A stretch of 64,000 nucleotides of DNA from CAZDWZ01 sp964509425. Its GTDB lineage: Bacteria; Bdellovibrionota_C; UBA2361; SZUA-149; CAZDWZ01. Each line of letters begins with the position of its first letter. Position 1 is the first letter of the stretch. The notes beneath the pieces were generated by a model. That model had not been told where the DNA came from. It worked only from the letters and a program-made list of their open reading frames with translations, and made no database searches. Of this stretch, positions 25,807-34,548 are shown piece after piece. The translations under genes were made by a program, and so were the position numbers. The DNA lies in NCBI GenBank assembly GCA_964509425.1, contig CAZDWZ010000005.1:377645-441644 (forward strand), read 5' to 3'.

Positions 25807-27462
25807 CTACACCACTGACCCGGACAGAAATTTGAGTGACTTCTTGTGAACATTTTTCAACTCTACGGTGATATTGCGGTGCCGGGCCTGCTCTTGGAAG
25901 TCGTTCAGCATGTCGTAGATGTCCTTGTCGATGAACATCGCCTTCGTGCCGTCGATGAGCAACACGGCATTATCGGGAATTCCCCGGAAAGCGCGTTTCA
26001 CCTCGGCCTTGTTCACGAAAGAAACGTCTTTGTTCAATCTCATCAGAAATTCATGTTTATCGTTCACAATTGAGATCGCGTCGTGATGGTTTGTCTTCAA
26101 CACGAAGAATAATCCTACGGCGAGACCGAGGAGAACGCCGGTAAGAAGGTCAGTGAAGAGAATGGCAAGGAGCGTGATGATAAAGGGGAGGAACTGATCG
26201 GTTCCTGCTTTATACATATCCTTGATGATCTTCGGTGAGACGAGTTTGAATCCGACGACGATGAGAACAGCCGCAAGCGTGGAAAGCGGAATCATGTTCA
26301 ATATTGACGGGAAAAAGACGACTGCGACGAAGAGCAGGAATCCGTGAAAGATGGCAGAGAGCCGCGTCTTGTTTCCGGCAAAAATATTGGTCGAGCTGCG
26401 GACGATGACGGAAGTTACCGGAAGACCTCCGATCGCGCCTGACAGAATATTGCCGAGGCCCTGCGCACGGAGCTCACGATTAATTGACGAGATTCGGCGA
26501 TACGGGTCGAGCTTATCCGAAGCTTCGACCGACAGGATAGATTCGATGCTGGCGATGATTGCAATCGTAATCGCGGCAACCAGGACCGTCGGCTGCAGCA
26601 CGCCGGCAAAATCGGGGACAGAAAAACTCGAGAACAAAGCGCCGAAGGTTTCGAAGACCGGCAATTGGACGTGGTGTTCGGGAACGATTCGGAGGCTTTT
26701 CTCGGGAAGGAGTGTAGTGATGAGCCAGTCCATCGTCACTCCGAGAATTACGACGACGAGGGATCCCGGGACAGCCTTGAAAAGCTTCACCCCTTTTTTC
26801 GCAAAGTACTCCCAGGAAACGAGGACAACGAGCGAAGTGAGGGCAATCGTCGCTGCCGCGGGATGGAAATTTACGACGGCGCGAACAATGGCGCTGAGTG
26901 AATTCTCGCCACCGATCTGCCAGAAATTCAGATCGCCTTGGAAGTCGGAGTCCTTTCCAAGCGCATGCGGAATTTGTTTGAGGATAATGACAGCGCCGAT
27001 TCCGGAGAGCATGCCTTTGATGACCGAGCTCGGGCAGTATTCTCCGAGGACGCCGAGTCTCAGGTAGCCGAATGCGACCTGGAACATTCCTGCCAGCACC
27101 ACCGCGACGAGGAAGCCTTCGTAGCTGCCGATGTCTTTAATCGCATGAGCGCAGATGACGGTGAGTCCTGCAGCGGGTCCGCTGACGCTCACTTGAGAGC
27201 CTGAGGCCGCACCAACGACGATGCCGCCGACCACTCCCGCGATGAGTCCGGCAAACAGCGGAGCTCCGGAAGCGAGCGCAATTCCGAGGCAGAGTGGAAT
27301 CGCGACGAGGAATACGACTACCCCCGCGAGAAGATCGTTTGCGAGGTATTCGAACATCCGTGGCAGATGATTACATTTCGGAGCTTCCGGAACTGGATAA
27401 GCGGGATAGCTGCCGTTTGAGCCGTGGCGGGGGTCCTTCAATCCATTAACCTCTGATGTCAT
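25807..27462 (-). CDS. SulP family inorganic anion transporter with STAS domain
   Basis: The 551-residue protein has about 12 to 14 membrane segments after LANDLLAGVVVFLVAIPLCL, with the SulP signature region SGSQVSVSGPAAGLTVI. A short C-terminal STAS-like domain includes NAVLLIDGTKAMFIDKDIYD. Members move sulfate, bicarbonate or other anions. The neighbouring carbonic anhydrase gene, 79 bases downstream on the same strand, makes bicarbonate the more likely substrate, as in known SulP/carbonic anhydrase pairs. ATG 27462 is preceded by CTGGAGACAGGTG; the longer ORF start at 27543 adds 27 residues that do not look like the family. Confidence 0.92.
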   Translation of the reverse strand: MTSEVNGLKDPRHGSNGSYPAYPVPEAPKCNHLPRMFEYLANDLLAGVVVFLVAIPLCLGIALASGAPLFAGLIAGVVGGIVVGAASGSQVSVSGPAAGLTVICAHAIKDIGSYEGFLVAVVLAGMFQVAFGYLRLGVLGEYCPSSVIKGMLSGIGAVIILKQIPHALGKDSDFQGDLNFWQIGGENSLSAIVRAVVNFHPAAATIALTSLVVLVSWEYFAKKGVKLFKAVPGSLVVVILGVTMDWLITTLLPEKSLRIVPEHHVQLPVFETFGALFSSFSVPDFAGVLQPTVLVAAITIAIIASIESILSVEASDKLDPYRRISSINRELRAQGLGNILSGAIGGLPVTSVIVRSSTNIFAGNKTRLSAIFHGFLLFVAVVFFPSILNMIPLSTLAAVLIVVGFKLVSPKIIKDMYKAGTDQFLPFIITLLAILFTDLLTGVLLGLAVGLFFVLKTNHHDAISIVNDKHEFLMRLNKDVSFVNKAEVKRAFRGIPDNAVLLIDGTKAMFIDKDIYDMLNDFQEQARHRNITVELKNVHKKSLKFLSGSVV

Positions 27463-27514
27463 CACCTGTCTCCAGTGCAATTGTCGTCGGATTCGTATTT
27501 CGCTGGATGTGACC

Positions 27515-27532
27515 TGCGTCAACACTGACGCA
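27515..27532. promoter_or_regulatory. Perfect 7-4-7 palindrome upstream of the SulP gene
   Basis: The arms tgcgtca and tgacgca flank a 4-base spacer, 53 bases before the SulP start. It may be an operator for the transporter and carbonic anhydrase genes; the binding protein is unknown. Confidence 0.35.
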
Positions 27533-27757
27533 ATCCTCTGCACCAGCCAAGCACGAGATTATATATCGTCTCGATTGGCCAAGCGCTGCCGAATTTTTAT
27601 GACGGGGTCTTTTGGCCTTAGATATCCCAAAATACCCGCCACAGTCTCTCAAGTGTCTATTCGCGTTTTCAGCGAATTTAACCCGTGACGGCAACGGCTA
27701 GGCGTACGGGTTCGACGAACGAGTGTCAATATCCTTCAGAATCCTGCGGCTTTTTAG

Positions 27758-29404
27758 CTACCAAAACTTCTGGAAGTTCGGCCCTGATGATGTCGGCGGC
27801 GATTCTGGACGCTCCATAGTGACCGAGAGCGGGACAGGGAAATCGACTCCGAGCACGATTGCCTGACCGGGTGCCAGGGCCGGAAGTGACGCCAATATGC
27901 CGGAATCGACTGATCCGGACGCTCGTTCCACCACTCCTCGGTCACGGTCATTGATGAGACGGTGAACGATGAGCGTTCCCATCTGGCTGAGAACCGACTC
28001 TGGAATATCTCGCGGCCGCTGTGTCGCAATGCAGATATTCAAGGCGTACTTTCTACCCTCCTTAGCGATGAGCCCGAACGAATCAAGAGGATAGGCTCCG
28101 CCGTCGCCTTCAAGGGTGACGTTCAAGAATTGGTGTGCCTCGTCGAGGAGGACGACAAGCGGCTTCTGTTGGAAGCGCTCGGTCCGGCCGATTTTCAAGA
28201 GATAACGGCCGGTGGCGTTTGCAATGATCTCTCGCGCCATGTGAGCGAACGAAAGGTATTGGAGGGAAACGCAGAGAATACAGACTGTCGGATGTTCGAT
28301 GAACTTTTCAATCACTTCGAGGAGTGAAGGCTTGTCTTGAGGATCAAAGATTGGAGCAAGGTTCGCCGACTGCAGGATGTCCTGGATTCGGTTCACCATC
28401 GGCATGCATTGCGAAACTTCGTTTCCGTTGATGTCTCCCCAATATTGCGTTTCGAGCGCGCTTCGACTTGGGAAGACGCATTCGTTTTGAATTTGCTGCG
28501 GGAGCTTTTTGATGTTGAAGAGCGCCTGAGGGTCTTCGATCGCGACGATGTGTTTCGCAACTTCCGCTTCGAAAGTCTCTTTCGCTTTGTTCGCCTTGTT
28601 GATGAGTCCGTCGAGTGCGGTGGCCGGAGCCAATCGCGCAAGTTTCAGGCTTCGGATTGCGGAACGCAGTTTGGGAGCTTGGCTCTGTCCGGTCGGTTTG
28701 AAAATCGCGAAGAGGTCGTTTTCAGTAAGTTGAAAGTAGGGGAGGACCACTTGCCGAGCATTCGGCGAGGGTCGCGGATGGTTCCCGAGGTACACGTGAA
28801 GCACCGGTCCCTTCAAGTTTCCGAACTCTCCGGTGGCATCGAAGAGGACGACCTTTGATTTGTGTTTTGCGCACTGCTCGACGATTCGGGCGACCGAGTT
28901 ACTTTTTCCGGCGCCGGTCGTTCCAACGATCGCGCAGTGACGGCCGAAAATCATTTCAGGGGTAAATGCAACTGGCGAGCTGTCGCGATCAAGGAGGCGC
29001 GCAACCGAAAGGATGACCTTCTCATTTGTCCCCTCCATGCTCGAATGCGATTCGATGAGGTGCCGAACCAAGGCCCCGTCCGGAATAAAAACTTTATCGC
29101 CGAGCCGCGGTTTGCTGAGAACTCCGGGAGATACTTTTCCGTTTCCGAGATTGAGAGAGGTGAGGAGTTGGATTTTCGCGATATACGACGCGGCTCTTCC
29201 GTTATCTCCTTCTTTCCGCGAAAGGTCTGTGATCTGCCCGAACACTCCAATCCCGGAACTTTCGATGAGCACGTAACTTCCCACTTGCAGTCCCGCCGGC
29301 ATGCGCTCGGAGAGAGTAACGTCGAGAGTCGACTGACCGATCTGCGAGGCGACTCCAATCGGTTCCTTACCTTCGAAGGCTTCAAAGAGATTTGTCTTTT
29401 GCAT
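27758..29404 (-). CDS. HerA-like P-loop ATPase (DUF87 type)
   Basis: The 548-residue protein starts with a HAS-barrel-type beta domain (about residues 1-120). A RecA/FtsK-like ATPase core follows, with Walker A VGTTGAGKSNSV at about residue 165 and Walker B PLVVLLDEAHQFL at about residue 410, then a conserved QRPRDIPESVLSQMG sensor region. HerA forms hexameric DNA-pumping rings, usually with NurA in DNA end processing. No nurA, SIR2 or DUF4297 partner is nearby, so a defence role is not supported. ATG 29404 is chosen; an in-frame start at 29506 would cross a run of G residues. Confidence 0.85.
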   Translation of the reverse strand: MQKTNLFEAFEGKEPIGVASQIGQSTLDVTLSERMPAGLQVGSYVLIESSGIGVFGQITDLSRKEGDNGRAASYIAKIQLLTSLNLGNGKVSPGVLSKPRLGDKVFIPDGALVRHLIESHSSMEGTNEKVILSVARLLDRDSSPVAFTPEMIFGRHCAIVGTTGAGKSNSVARIVEQCAKHKSKVVLFDATGEFGNLKGPVLHVYLGNHPRPSPNARQVVLPYFQLTENDLFAIFKPTGQSQAPKLRSAIRSLKLARLAPATALDGLINKANKAKETFEAEVAKHIVAIEDPQALFNIKKLPQQIQNECVFPSRSALETQYWGDINGNEVSQCMPMVNRIQDILQSANLAPIFDPQDKPSLLEVIEKFIEHPTVCILCVSLQYLSFAHMAREIIANATGRYLLKIGRTERFQQKPLVVLLDEAHQFLNVTLEGDGGAYPLDSFGLIAKEGRKYALNICIATQRPRDIPESVLSQMGTLIVHRLINDRDRGVVERASGSVDSGILASLPALAPGQAIVLGVDFPVPLSVTMERPESPPTSSGPNFQKFW

Positions 29405-29516
29405 GAAAACCCGCCCGCTCCGAAAAAAGATTTCTGACCGCCTTATGATGTCAGCGGGGGGGGAGTCGTCGCACGGCTTTCGGCGACGGTTGTTTCTGAC
29501 TGACATAATGCGGGAA

Positions 29517-30185
29517 CTACTGTCCTTTGGAGTTCCTGAGCAGCTCTAAAACGTCCTCATCGGGCACGGGATTAAAATCCGCGTAGAATGAGCCGACCGA
29601 CGAGAAGTTCGCGGACTCAATCAGGCAGACAAAGTCATTGCAATACCGGTGGGCGAGCTCCAAACAAGAGACCGGAGCGACGGGTACGGCGACGGTGACT
29701 TGTTTTGGATTTTTTGCGGTAAGAACTTGGAGTGCTGCAATGAGCGTCGATCCCGTCGCAATCCCATCATCAGTGAGAATTATTGAGCGCCCAGTGATCT
29801 CTGCTGCTGGTCGTACTGCTCGGAACAAACGCCGCCTTCTCATAATTTCTGAAAGTTGATGCAATCTTTCGCGCGCGACGGAGGGTCTGAGATCGGCGGA
29901 GATCTCCGAAGCGAGGTACGTAAGCCCGTCTTCGTTCACGGCACCGACTGCTAGTTCGGGATGAAATGGTGAGCGCAATTTTCGCGCGAGGACGAGATCG
30001 AGCTCGACGCTCAGCCTCTCGGCGATTGCTGCGCCCACAACGACGCCGCCCCTCGGAATTCCAATCACAAGAGGATTTTCAAACTCTCGAGATTTGAGTT
30101 GCTCGGCAATTCGCTCCCCGGCTTCGCGGCGATCGCGGAACACAACACTCTGCCTTGGATGATGTAAGTGTTTTGGCTGAACCAT
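29517..30185 (-). CDS. Phosphoribosyltransferase family protein
   Basis: The 222-residue protein has a type I phosphoribosyltransferase core. The PRPP-binding loop is SIILTDDGIATGSTLIAAL at about residues 133-151, preceded by the VIGIPRGGVVVG loop near residue 40 and an ALAVGAVNEDG-like stretch. Stand-alone members of this group are often encoded near stress or dienelactone-hydrolase-type genes and have no firmly known substrate. No Shine-Dalgarno is evident before ATG 30185. It reads in the same direction as the HerA-like gene and stops about 110 bases before that gene's chosen start. Confidence 0.85.
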   Translation of the reverse strand: MVQPKHLHHPRQSVVFRDRREAGERIAEQLKSREFENPLVIGIPRGGVVVGAAIAERLSVELDLVLARKLRSPFHPELAVGAVNEDGLTYLASEISADLRPSVARERLHQLSEIMRRRRLFRAVRPAAEITGRSIILTDDGIATGSTLIAALQVLTAKNPKQVTVAVPVAPVSCLELAHRYCNDFVCLIESANFSSVGSFYADFNPVPDEDVLELLRNSKGQ

Positions 30186-30342
30186 AATGCAATTCTAACG
30201 CATGTTGCGGTTCGGCGTTCATGACATTCCTCATAACGTTGATAACGCCCGGAAAACTCAGGAACATCAGTGGAAGAAATAGTCGCCTCTGTCATGCGTA
30301 CTACTCCCTTCTTCCACCAACTCATCAACTCCTAACTTGTTG

Positions 30343-30387
30343 AGCCGTGCACGCTCTGGAACCATCGCGCGTGCGGTACTCCGGCTC
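30343..30387 (+). promoter_or_regulatory. Structured leader hairpin of the PAP2-like gene
   Basis: Two nested stems, gagccg/cggctc (30343-30348 and 30382-30387) and gcacgc/gcgtgc (30350-30355 and 30369-30374), lie about 65 bases before the start. The 3' side reads cggctctttga, a string also seen in the leaders of the tandem small genes at 51656-52667. Confidence 0.45.
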
Positions 30388-30452
30388 TTTGAAAGTTTAT
30401 CTCGGGACATGAGCGAATGTTGTTCGTTTGTTTTCAATCGGAGGACTCCGCG

Positions 30453-31058
30453 ATGGATGTTGCTGTCCGTGAGAGGTTGTGGCGATACCGTATCGCCCGG
30501 CTCGTCTCCAAAGTGTCCGCTCCGCCGATCATCATCTTCGCCGCGGCAGCTGTCGTCGCCGAGTGCGATCCGCGGCGGAAGTGCTACGGGGATCTCTGTA
30601 AATACGGTGCAATCTGCATCTTCGTGCCGCTCGCTGTCCTCCTCATCCTCCGCGCGAAGGGGATGGTCGGAGACTTTGATCTCACGAAGCGATCGGAGCG
30701 CGCGCTGCCGATGCTCGCGGCGACTTCGTCGTCGCTGCTCTCGTGGATTCTGCTGCGCACGAGTTCCCCGGGGACGGCGCTCGCGTCATTCGCCGGCGCG
30801 CAGACGGTCTGCCTCGGAGCGCTGATGCTGATCTCGCTGTACTGGAAAATTTCGGTGCACGCGTCGGCTCTCGCGACGCTGACCGCCGTTCTCTGGCCGC
30901 AGAGCACGGCCCTCGCCTTCGCCGTCGGAGTCAGTCTTGCGGTGGTGTGTTGGGCACGCGTGATACTCGGGAAGCACACGCTGGGACAGGTCTTCGCAGG
31001 AAGTCTCCTGAGCGGAACTGCCATCACGGTGTGGCTCGCCATCCGGAACGTCGCCTGA
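30453..31058 (+). CDS. PAP2-like membrane protein with altered phosphatase motifs
   Basis: The 201-residue protein has about five to six membrane segments. Remnants of the PAP2 phosphatase signature are KISVHASA (in place of a PSGH-type motif) and ARVILGKHTLGQ (SR-x5-H motif, with Gln where the final Asp is expected). The missing Asp may mean altered or lost catalysis. GGAGGACTCCGCG precedes ATG 30453. Codons are strongly C- and G-ending. A hairpin follows the stop, and the YdjM-like gene comes next on the same strand. Confidence 0.75.
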   Translation: MDVAVRERLWRYRIARLVSKVSAPPIIIFAAAAVVAECDPRRKCYGDLCKYGAICIFVPLAVLLILRAKGMVGDFDLTKRSERALPMLAATSSSLLSWILLRTSSPGTALASFAGAQTVCLGALMLISLYWKISVHASALATLTAVLWPQSTALAFAVGVSLAVVCWARVILGKHTLGQVFAGSLLSGTAITVWLAIRNVA

Positions 31059-31071
31059 GGGGTTTTGGGAA

Positions 31072-31093
31072 GGGTCATGTTCGCTCATGACCC
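31072..31093 (+). terminator. Hairpin after the PAP2-like gene
   Basis: Perfect 8-bp arms gggtcatg and catgaccc with a ttcgct loop lie 14 bases after the stop. No T-run follows, so it may be a terminator or an intergenic processing hairpin. Confidence 0.55.
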
Positions 31094-31180
31094 GGACCCC
31101 TCCTCCCCCCGGCTCTCAGATTCAAAACAAACGGACAATCCAAAAGGTGCCTCTCTCTGTGGGTTCAAGGAGACTCAATC

Positions 31181-31735
31181 ATGACGACTATCACGCACAG
31201 CTTGATGGGTGGCGCGCTCGGTGCGGGAGCCTGCGCCATGATGCCTGAAGTGTTCGACAGCAGCCTCTCGAAGTCGATGTGGATCGCGATCTTCATCGGC
31301 CTCAGCAACATCCCCGACATCGATCTGCTGCTCTTCCTCGTGCCGAAGAAGGTCCGCGGTGAGAGCCGGCTGTGGACGCACCGCGGCATCACGCACGGGC
31401 TGGTGGGCTGCGTGTGCTTCGCGCTCCTCTCGACGATGCTTCTCAACTGCCCGATCCTGACGTGGAAGGGGGCGGCGATGTTCAGCGTCTTCTCCGGAGT
31501 CGTCGCGCTTCACCTCATCTGCGACACGGTCGACGGCTCGACGGGGATTTGTCTGTTCGCGCCGTTCTGCACGCACTGGTACACTACCGGCTACCGGTTG
31601 AATCATGATCTCCCTCTCGACGTGTTGAGTACGGCGCGCGGACGCTTTGCGTTCGCCTACGGCGTCGCGATCGAAACGGTGTTCATCACCGTTCCGACAG
31701 GCGTCTTCGTTCTGCTTGCGACATGGCGAGTGTGA
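31181..31735 (+). CDS. YdjM-like (DUF457) membrane-bound metal-dependent hydrolase
   Basis: The 184-residue protein has the family layout: an N-terminal THSLMGGALGAG, then SNIPDIDLL, then WTHRGITHGLVG with paired histidines (about residues 66-74), and several membrane segments. DUF457 proteins are inner-membrane proteins annotated as metal-dependent hydrolases; their substrates are unclear. AAGGAGACTCAATC precedes the ATG. Its C- and G-ending codons match the PAP2-like gene upstream and differ from the genes on either side of this pair. Confidence 0.85.
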   Translation: MTTITHSLMGGALGAGACAMMPEVFDSSLSKSMWIAIFIGLSNIPDIDLLLFLVPKKVRGESRLWTHRGITHGLVGCVCFALLSTMLLNCPILTWKGAAMFSVFSGVVALHLICDTVDGSTGICLFAPFCTHWYTTGYRLNHDLPLDVLSTARGRFAFAYGVAIETVFITVPTGVFVLLATWRV

Positions 31736-31762
31736 GGTTCAAAGGAAGGAAGAGTGTCCGAC

Positions 31763-31787
31763 CGGCGCAGGAGATCCTCCTGCGCCG
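31763..31787 (+). terminator. Hairpin after the YdjM-like gene
   Basis: A perfect 11-bp stem (arms cggcgcaggag and ctcctgcgccg) with a 3-base loop lies 28 bases after the stop. There is only a weak T-rich stretch after it. Confidence 0.65.
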
Positions 31788-31854
31788 AACACAATATTTG
31801 CCGAGCACATTCGCGATTTTCAACTCAATGATTCCAGCAACACGAAAATTGTCG

Positions 31855-31936
31855 GGGGGAGTTTTCCACGGATAGCGCTCTCAAGGTCGAGCTCCCACAC
31901 TCGACCCTGAGGAGAGCGCTAGCGGTGGTAAACTCC
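31855..31936 (+). repeat. Left copy of an inverted repeat, itself a long hairpin
   Basis: The first 54 bases (31856-31909) recur in inverted form at 32257-32309. The full stretch also folds on itself: ggagttttccac...gcgctctc pairs with gagagcgct...gtggtaaactcc across most of about 35 positions. The right copy lacks the outer return arm. Confidence 0.75.
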
Positions 31937-32049
31937 GGTGGCGGGGGATGTAGGGAGGTGATCGAGAAGCAACGGCCCGGCGTCGTTCGAGACGTATTTC
32001 AGGCGGGGGAAGAATGCGTCAGCCAACAGCCGCTTATTCTCGCCGCTCT

Positions 32050-32254
32050 CTATCCCTGACGAATACAAGCATCCATAAACCCGCTCGGGAACACCTGATA
32101 CGCAGCATGCAAATTATGCGATGCGCAGAGCGTTCTCAAATTCTCCGGGCCAGTCTCTCCACCAGCTGCAAACGGAACGATGTGATCAACTTCCAGATCC
32201 TTCCGGCTTCCACATCGCACACCGTCCGAGCTTTCAAAGATGCAATTGAACCCA
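32050..32254 (-). pseudogene. HNH endonuclease remnant (C-terminal part)
   Basis: The frame encodes FNCIFESSDGVRCGSRKDL, then VDHIVPFAAGG, then ENLRTLCASHN, which is the HNH nuclease core (Cys, Asp-His, Asn and final His). The upstream DNA-binding part is missing: the frame runs 5' into one arm of an inverted repeat and then into unrelated sequence. This is best read as the surviving C-terminal piece of a stand-alone HNH nuclease gene of a type common as solitary mobile genes. Activity is unlikely without the N-terminal region, but an intact small nuclease cannot be excluded. Confidence 0.65.
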
Positions 32255-32256
32255 TC

Positions 32257-32309
32257 AGGGTCGAGTGACAGTCTCGACCTTGAGAGCGCTATCCGTGGAG
32301 AACTCCCCC
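32257..32309 (-). repeat. Right copy of the inverted repeat at the HNH remnant
   Basis: The reverse complement reads gggggagttctccacggata followed by gcgctctcaaggtcgag, which nearly matches 31856-31909. It is read through in frame by the HNH remnant's open frame, encoding PRIALSRS; the left copy encodes the same peptide on the plus strand. Confidence 0.75.
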
Positions 32310-32529
32310 GCCTGATTTTTATTTTATGGGATTCGTTTTCGCCGGAGTCTCGCAATCGAGGGGAGTTATGAGGTTGCTCATGAAGTGCTTTGAGCAAGTC
32401 GCCACGGACCGCAGCACGACCATCACCCCTTCCTCGCCTGAAATACTTCGCGAACGACGCCGGGCCTTCGCTTCTCTGAACCTAACTTTTTTCCAGCCTG
32501 AGTGGGACGCCACGAGCAAAATTCACGTC

Positions 32530-33192
32530 TCAGGCCCGCACCGACTCCGCCCCGCCTTTCCCCAATCTGGCCAGGAAAGCATCGATTTTAGGTGCGATGT
32601 ATGCAGCGACGCCTGTCGCCCACAAAGCAGTAATCACCCCGGTGAAGACATCCATCGTGTAATGCGCGCGGAGGAAGAGCACGGTGGTTGCTTCAAAGAT
32701 CGCAATGAAAAAGCCAAGAAGCTTTAAAGAAGGGCGGCCGAGTCTCGCGAGCTCCACCGCTCCTACGACGGCAATGGACGTATGTCCGGAGAAGAAGAAA
32801 TCAGACGCCGTTCCGTAGGTGACCAGAAAATTCGGAAAGCCGGGATCTCGCCAAATCATCCCTTCAGGGGCGGGGAGTGCACAGAGCGCCTGACAGATTT
32901 GTCGAAGTGCGAAGACGATGAGGAGTCCAATAAACGGACGCACAGTCGAACCGAAAATGGAAGAGAGAAGGAGAAACGCTCCAAGCACATCGATCACAAG
33001 GGAGCTCACGATCAGAAGTAGGTTCGCGGCCTCCACGTTAGTGAATAGGTAATGATGAATTCCGCTGGTCAGATCGAAAATGCCGTCTCCGATTCCGTTT
33101 TCCGGAAACGGCCTTGAAGCGATAAGACTTTGCGTGAAGAACCACCCGGCAAGTCCCACTATGACCGTGAGCAGTCGTAGAAATATCTGCAT
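32530..33192 (-). CDS. PAP2_C / sphingomyelin-synthase-like membrane phosphatase
   Basis: The 220-residue protein has about six membrane segments. The catalytic motifs are FFSGHTSIAVVG (His, about residue 140) and LRAHYTMDVFTG (His and Asp, about residues 185-192), both intact. This pattern fits the PAP2_C group that includes sphingomyelin-synthase-like enzymes, which transfer or hydrolyse phosphate-linked head groups at the membrane. GAGGAG lies 6 bases before the ATG. The acyltransferase gene lies 17 bases upstream on the same strand, which suggests joint work in membrane lipid metabolism. Confidence 0.85.
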   Translation of the reverse strand: MQIFLRLLTVIVGLAGWFFTQSLIASRPFPENGIGDGIFDLTSGIHHYLFTNVEAANLLLIVSSLVIDVLGAFLLLSSIFGSTVRPFIGLLIVFALRQICQALCALPAPEGMIWRDPGFPNFLVTYGTASDFFFSGHTSIAVVGAVELARLGRPSLKLLGFFIAIFEATTVLFLRAHYTMDVFTGVITALWATGVAAYIAPKIDAFLARLGKGGAESVRA

Positions 33193-33209
33193 GTGCCGCT
33201 CCTCGCGGG

Positions 33210-34418
33210 TCAGGCGGCAGGAATATCCGGCCGCGCGTTTTTTAGCCCTTCGATCATCTGCTCGAGGCTATCCTCGATCTTTTGCATGACGGACGGCGCA
33301 CTTTTGTCTCGCTCGGGCGAAACCTCTATCGCATCGCCGACCTCGATCACCACCGACATCGGGGGATGGATTCTCGCTACGTCGGTAAGGTCTTCTTCAA
33401 ATCGTTCAACCGTCTCGAGATAATGTTCGGGAGGGCATTCGGGGAAAATATAGTCCGGCGGATAAAACGACATTTGCTGCGCGTAGTAGATGATCGTGAG
33501 GTGTCTCCAGCAGCGATCGCGCTCGGTCTCACTTAGCTCACCCTTTATGATGTCGGGAAGTATGGTCGACCGGAGTTTCTTCACTCTTGCAATAACGCTT
33601 CCCTTCTGCGGGGCTTTTAGCCACTCCGTCTCGAGCGGGTCGAGAACAGCGTTTACTAATTTCTCGATCCGTTCGTGCACTTCGCCGGCTTGGGGAACTT
33701 CGAAATATTCAATTTCCTTCAAGCAGACGATGGCCTTTCCGATCTTCCGGAGACGATCATTTAAGGCCATGGTGTGAAGCGGCATCCATGTGAGCCGTGA
33801 TTCAATGTCGCGGAGGACTGATTCGACCGTCTTCTCCAAGTTGCCGTGAAAGAAGTAGCGAAGCGCGACCGGGTGGGCGACCACCGGAGCTTTGTTTCCT
33901 GCTTCCGCCCGTTTCTTCGCGGCGCCGCGGAGCATGATTTGTGTTCCCTCCATGAGCGCGTTCAATCGATCGTTCGTGCGGGAGATGACGCCCTCGGGAA
34001 ATACGACGAGCGGTCGTTTACCCTCCGCGAGAATTTCAGTTGCTCGCTCGAGTGCAGAACGATCCAACCCCTCACGAAAAATGCTGAACGCTCCGACTCG
34101 CGGAAGAAGCCATCGTTGAATTTTCCCCTGATAAAAAAGGTGAGCGCTCGCCATGATATAGAGGAAGCATTCTGATTCGGAGGCGAGAGCTCCCATCACC
34201 ATCGGATCACATGGGCGGCAATGATTCGGAGAGAGCATGACTCCAGCGCCCTGTGCGAGGGAAGCTTTGAGTTTTTCTGTTCCGATGCAGCGGACGTGGG
34301 TGATCCCCCACGTGCGTTTCAAATAGTACGGGAGGACGTACCGCATGAGTGTGGGAACGAAGGTTCCCTCGTGCGGAGGAACGAAGCTATACGGCTTAGT
34401 GAGATGGATTGAGTTCAT
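33210..34418 (-). CDS. PlsC-type lysophospholipid acyltransferase
   Basis: The acyltransferase core has the catalytic block LSPNHCRPCDPMVMG (NHx4D, about residues 59-68) and the glycerol-phosphate-binding block VVFPEGVISR at about residue 140. The C-terminal 190 residues are mostly helical and charged, longer than in plain PlsC, and end in a predicted coiled region near SVMQKIEDSLEQMIEG. It probably acylates a lyso-lipid or related acceptor at the inner membrane face. It forms a likely two-gene unit with the PAP2_C gene, 17 bases downstream. Confidence 0.88.
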   Translation of the reverse strand: MNSIHLTKPYSFVPPHEGTFVPTLMRYVLPYYLKRTWGITHVRCIGTEKLKASLAQGAGVMLSPNHCRPCDPMVMGALASESECFLYIMASAHLFYQGKIQRWLLPRVGAFSIFREGLDRSALERATEILAEGKRPLVVFPEGVISRTNDRLNALMEGTQIMLRGAAKKRAEAGNKAPVVAHPVALRYFFHGNLEKTVESVLRDIESRLTWMPLHTMALNDRLRKIGKAIVCLKEIEYFEVPQAGEVHERIEKLVNAVLDPLETEWLKAPQKGSVIARVKKLRSTILPDIIKGELSETERDRCWRHLTIIYYAQQMSFYPPDYIFPECPPEHYLETVERFEEDLTDVARIHPPMSVVIEVGDAIEVSPERDKSAPSVMQKIEDSLEQMIEGLKNARPDIPAA

Positions 34419-34468
34419 GGCGGGCCCATCATCACGCCCGGCCGGAATGCTGTCGAGGGAAAAAAGTG

Positions 34469-34494
34469 AACTGGCTCTATTCCCTGAGCCAGTT
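34469..34494 (-). terminator. Rho-independent terminator after the 34549-35052 gene
   Basis: Read on the minus strand, aactggctc pairs with gagccagtt around an 8-base loop and is followed by cacttttttc. This hairpin plus T-run is the clearest intrinsic terminator in the window. Confidence 0.8.
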
Positions 34495-34548
34495 AAGGGT
34501 GCGTCGACTTCCTCTCCAAAACCTCCTTGTGACGCGTGGTGTGTGCGG

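Noticed and set aside
27758..30185. HerA-like ATPase as part of a defence system
   Set aside because: No NurA, SIR2 or DUF4297 partner is adjacent; the nearest gene is a phosphoribosyltransferase.
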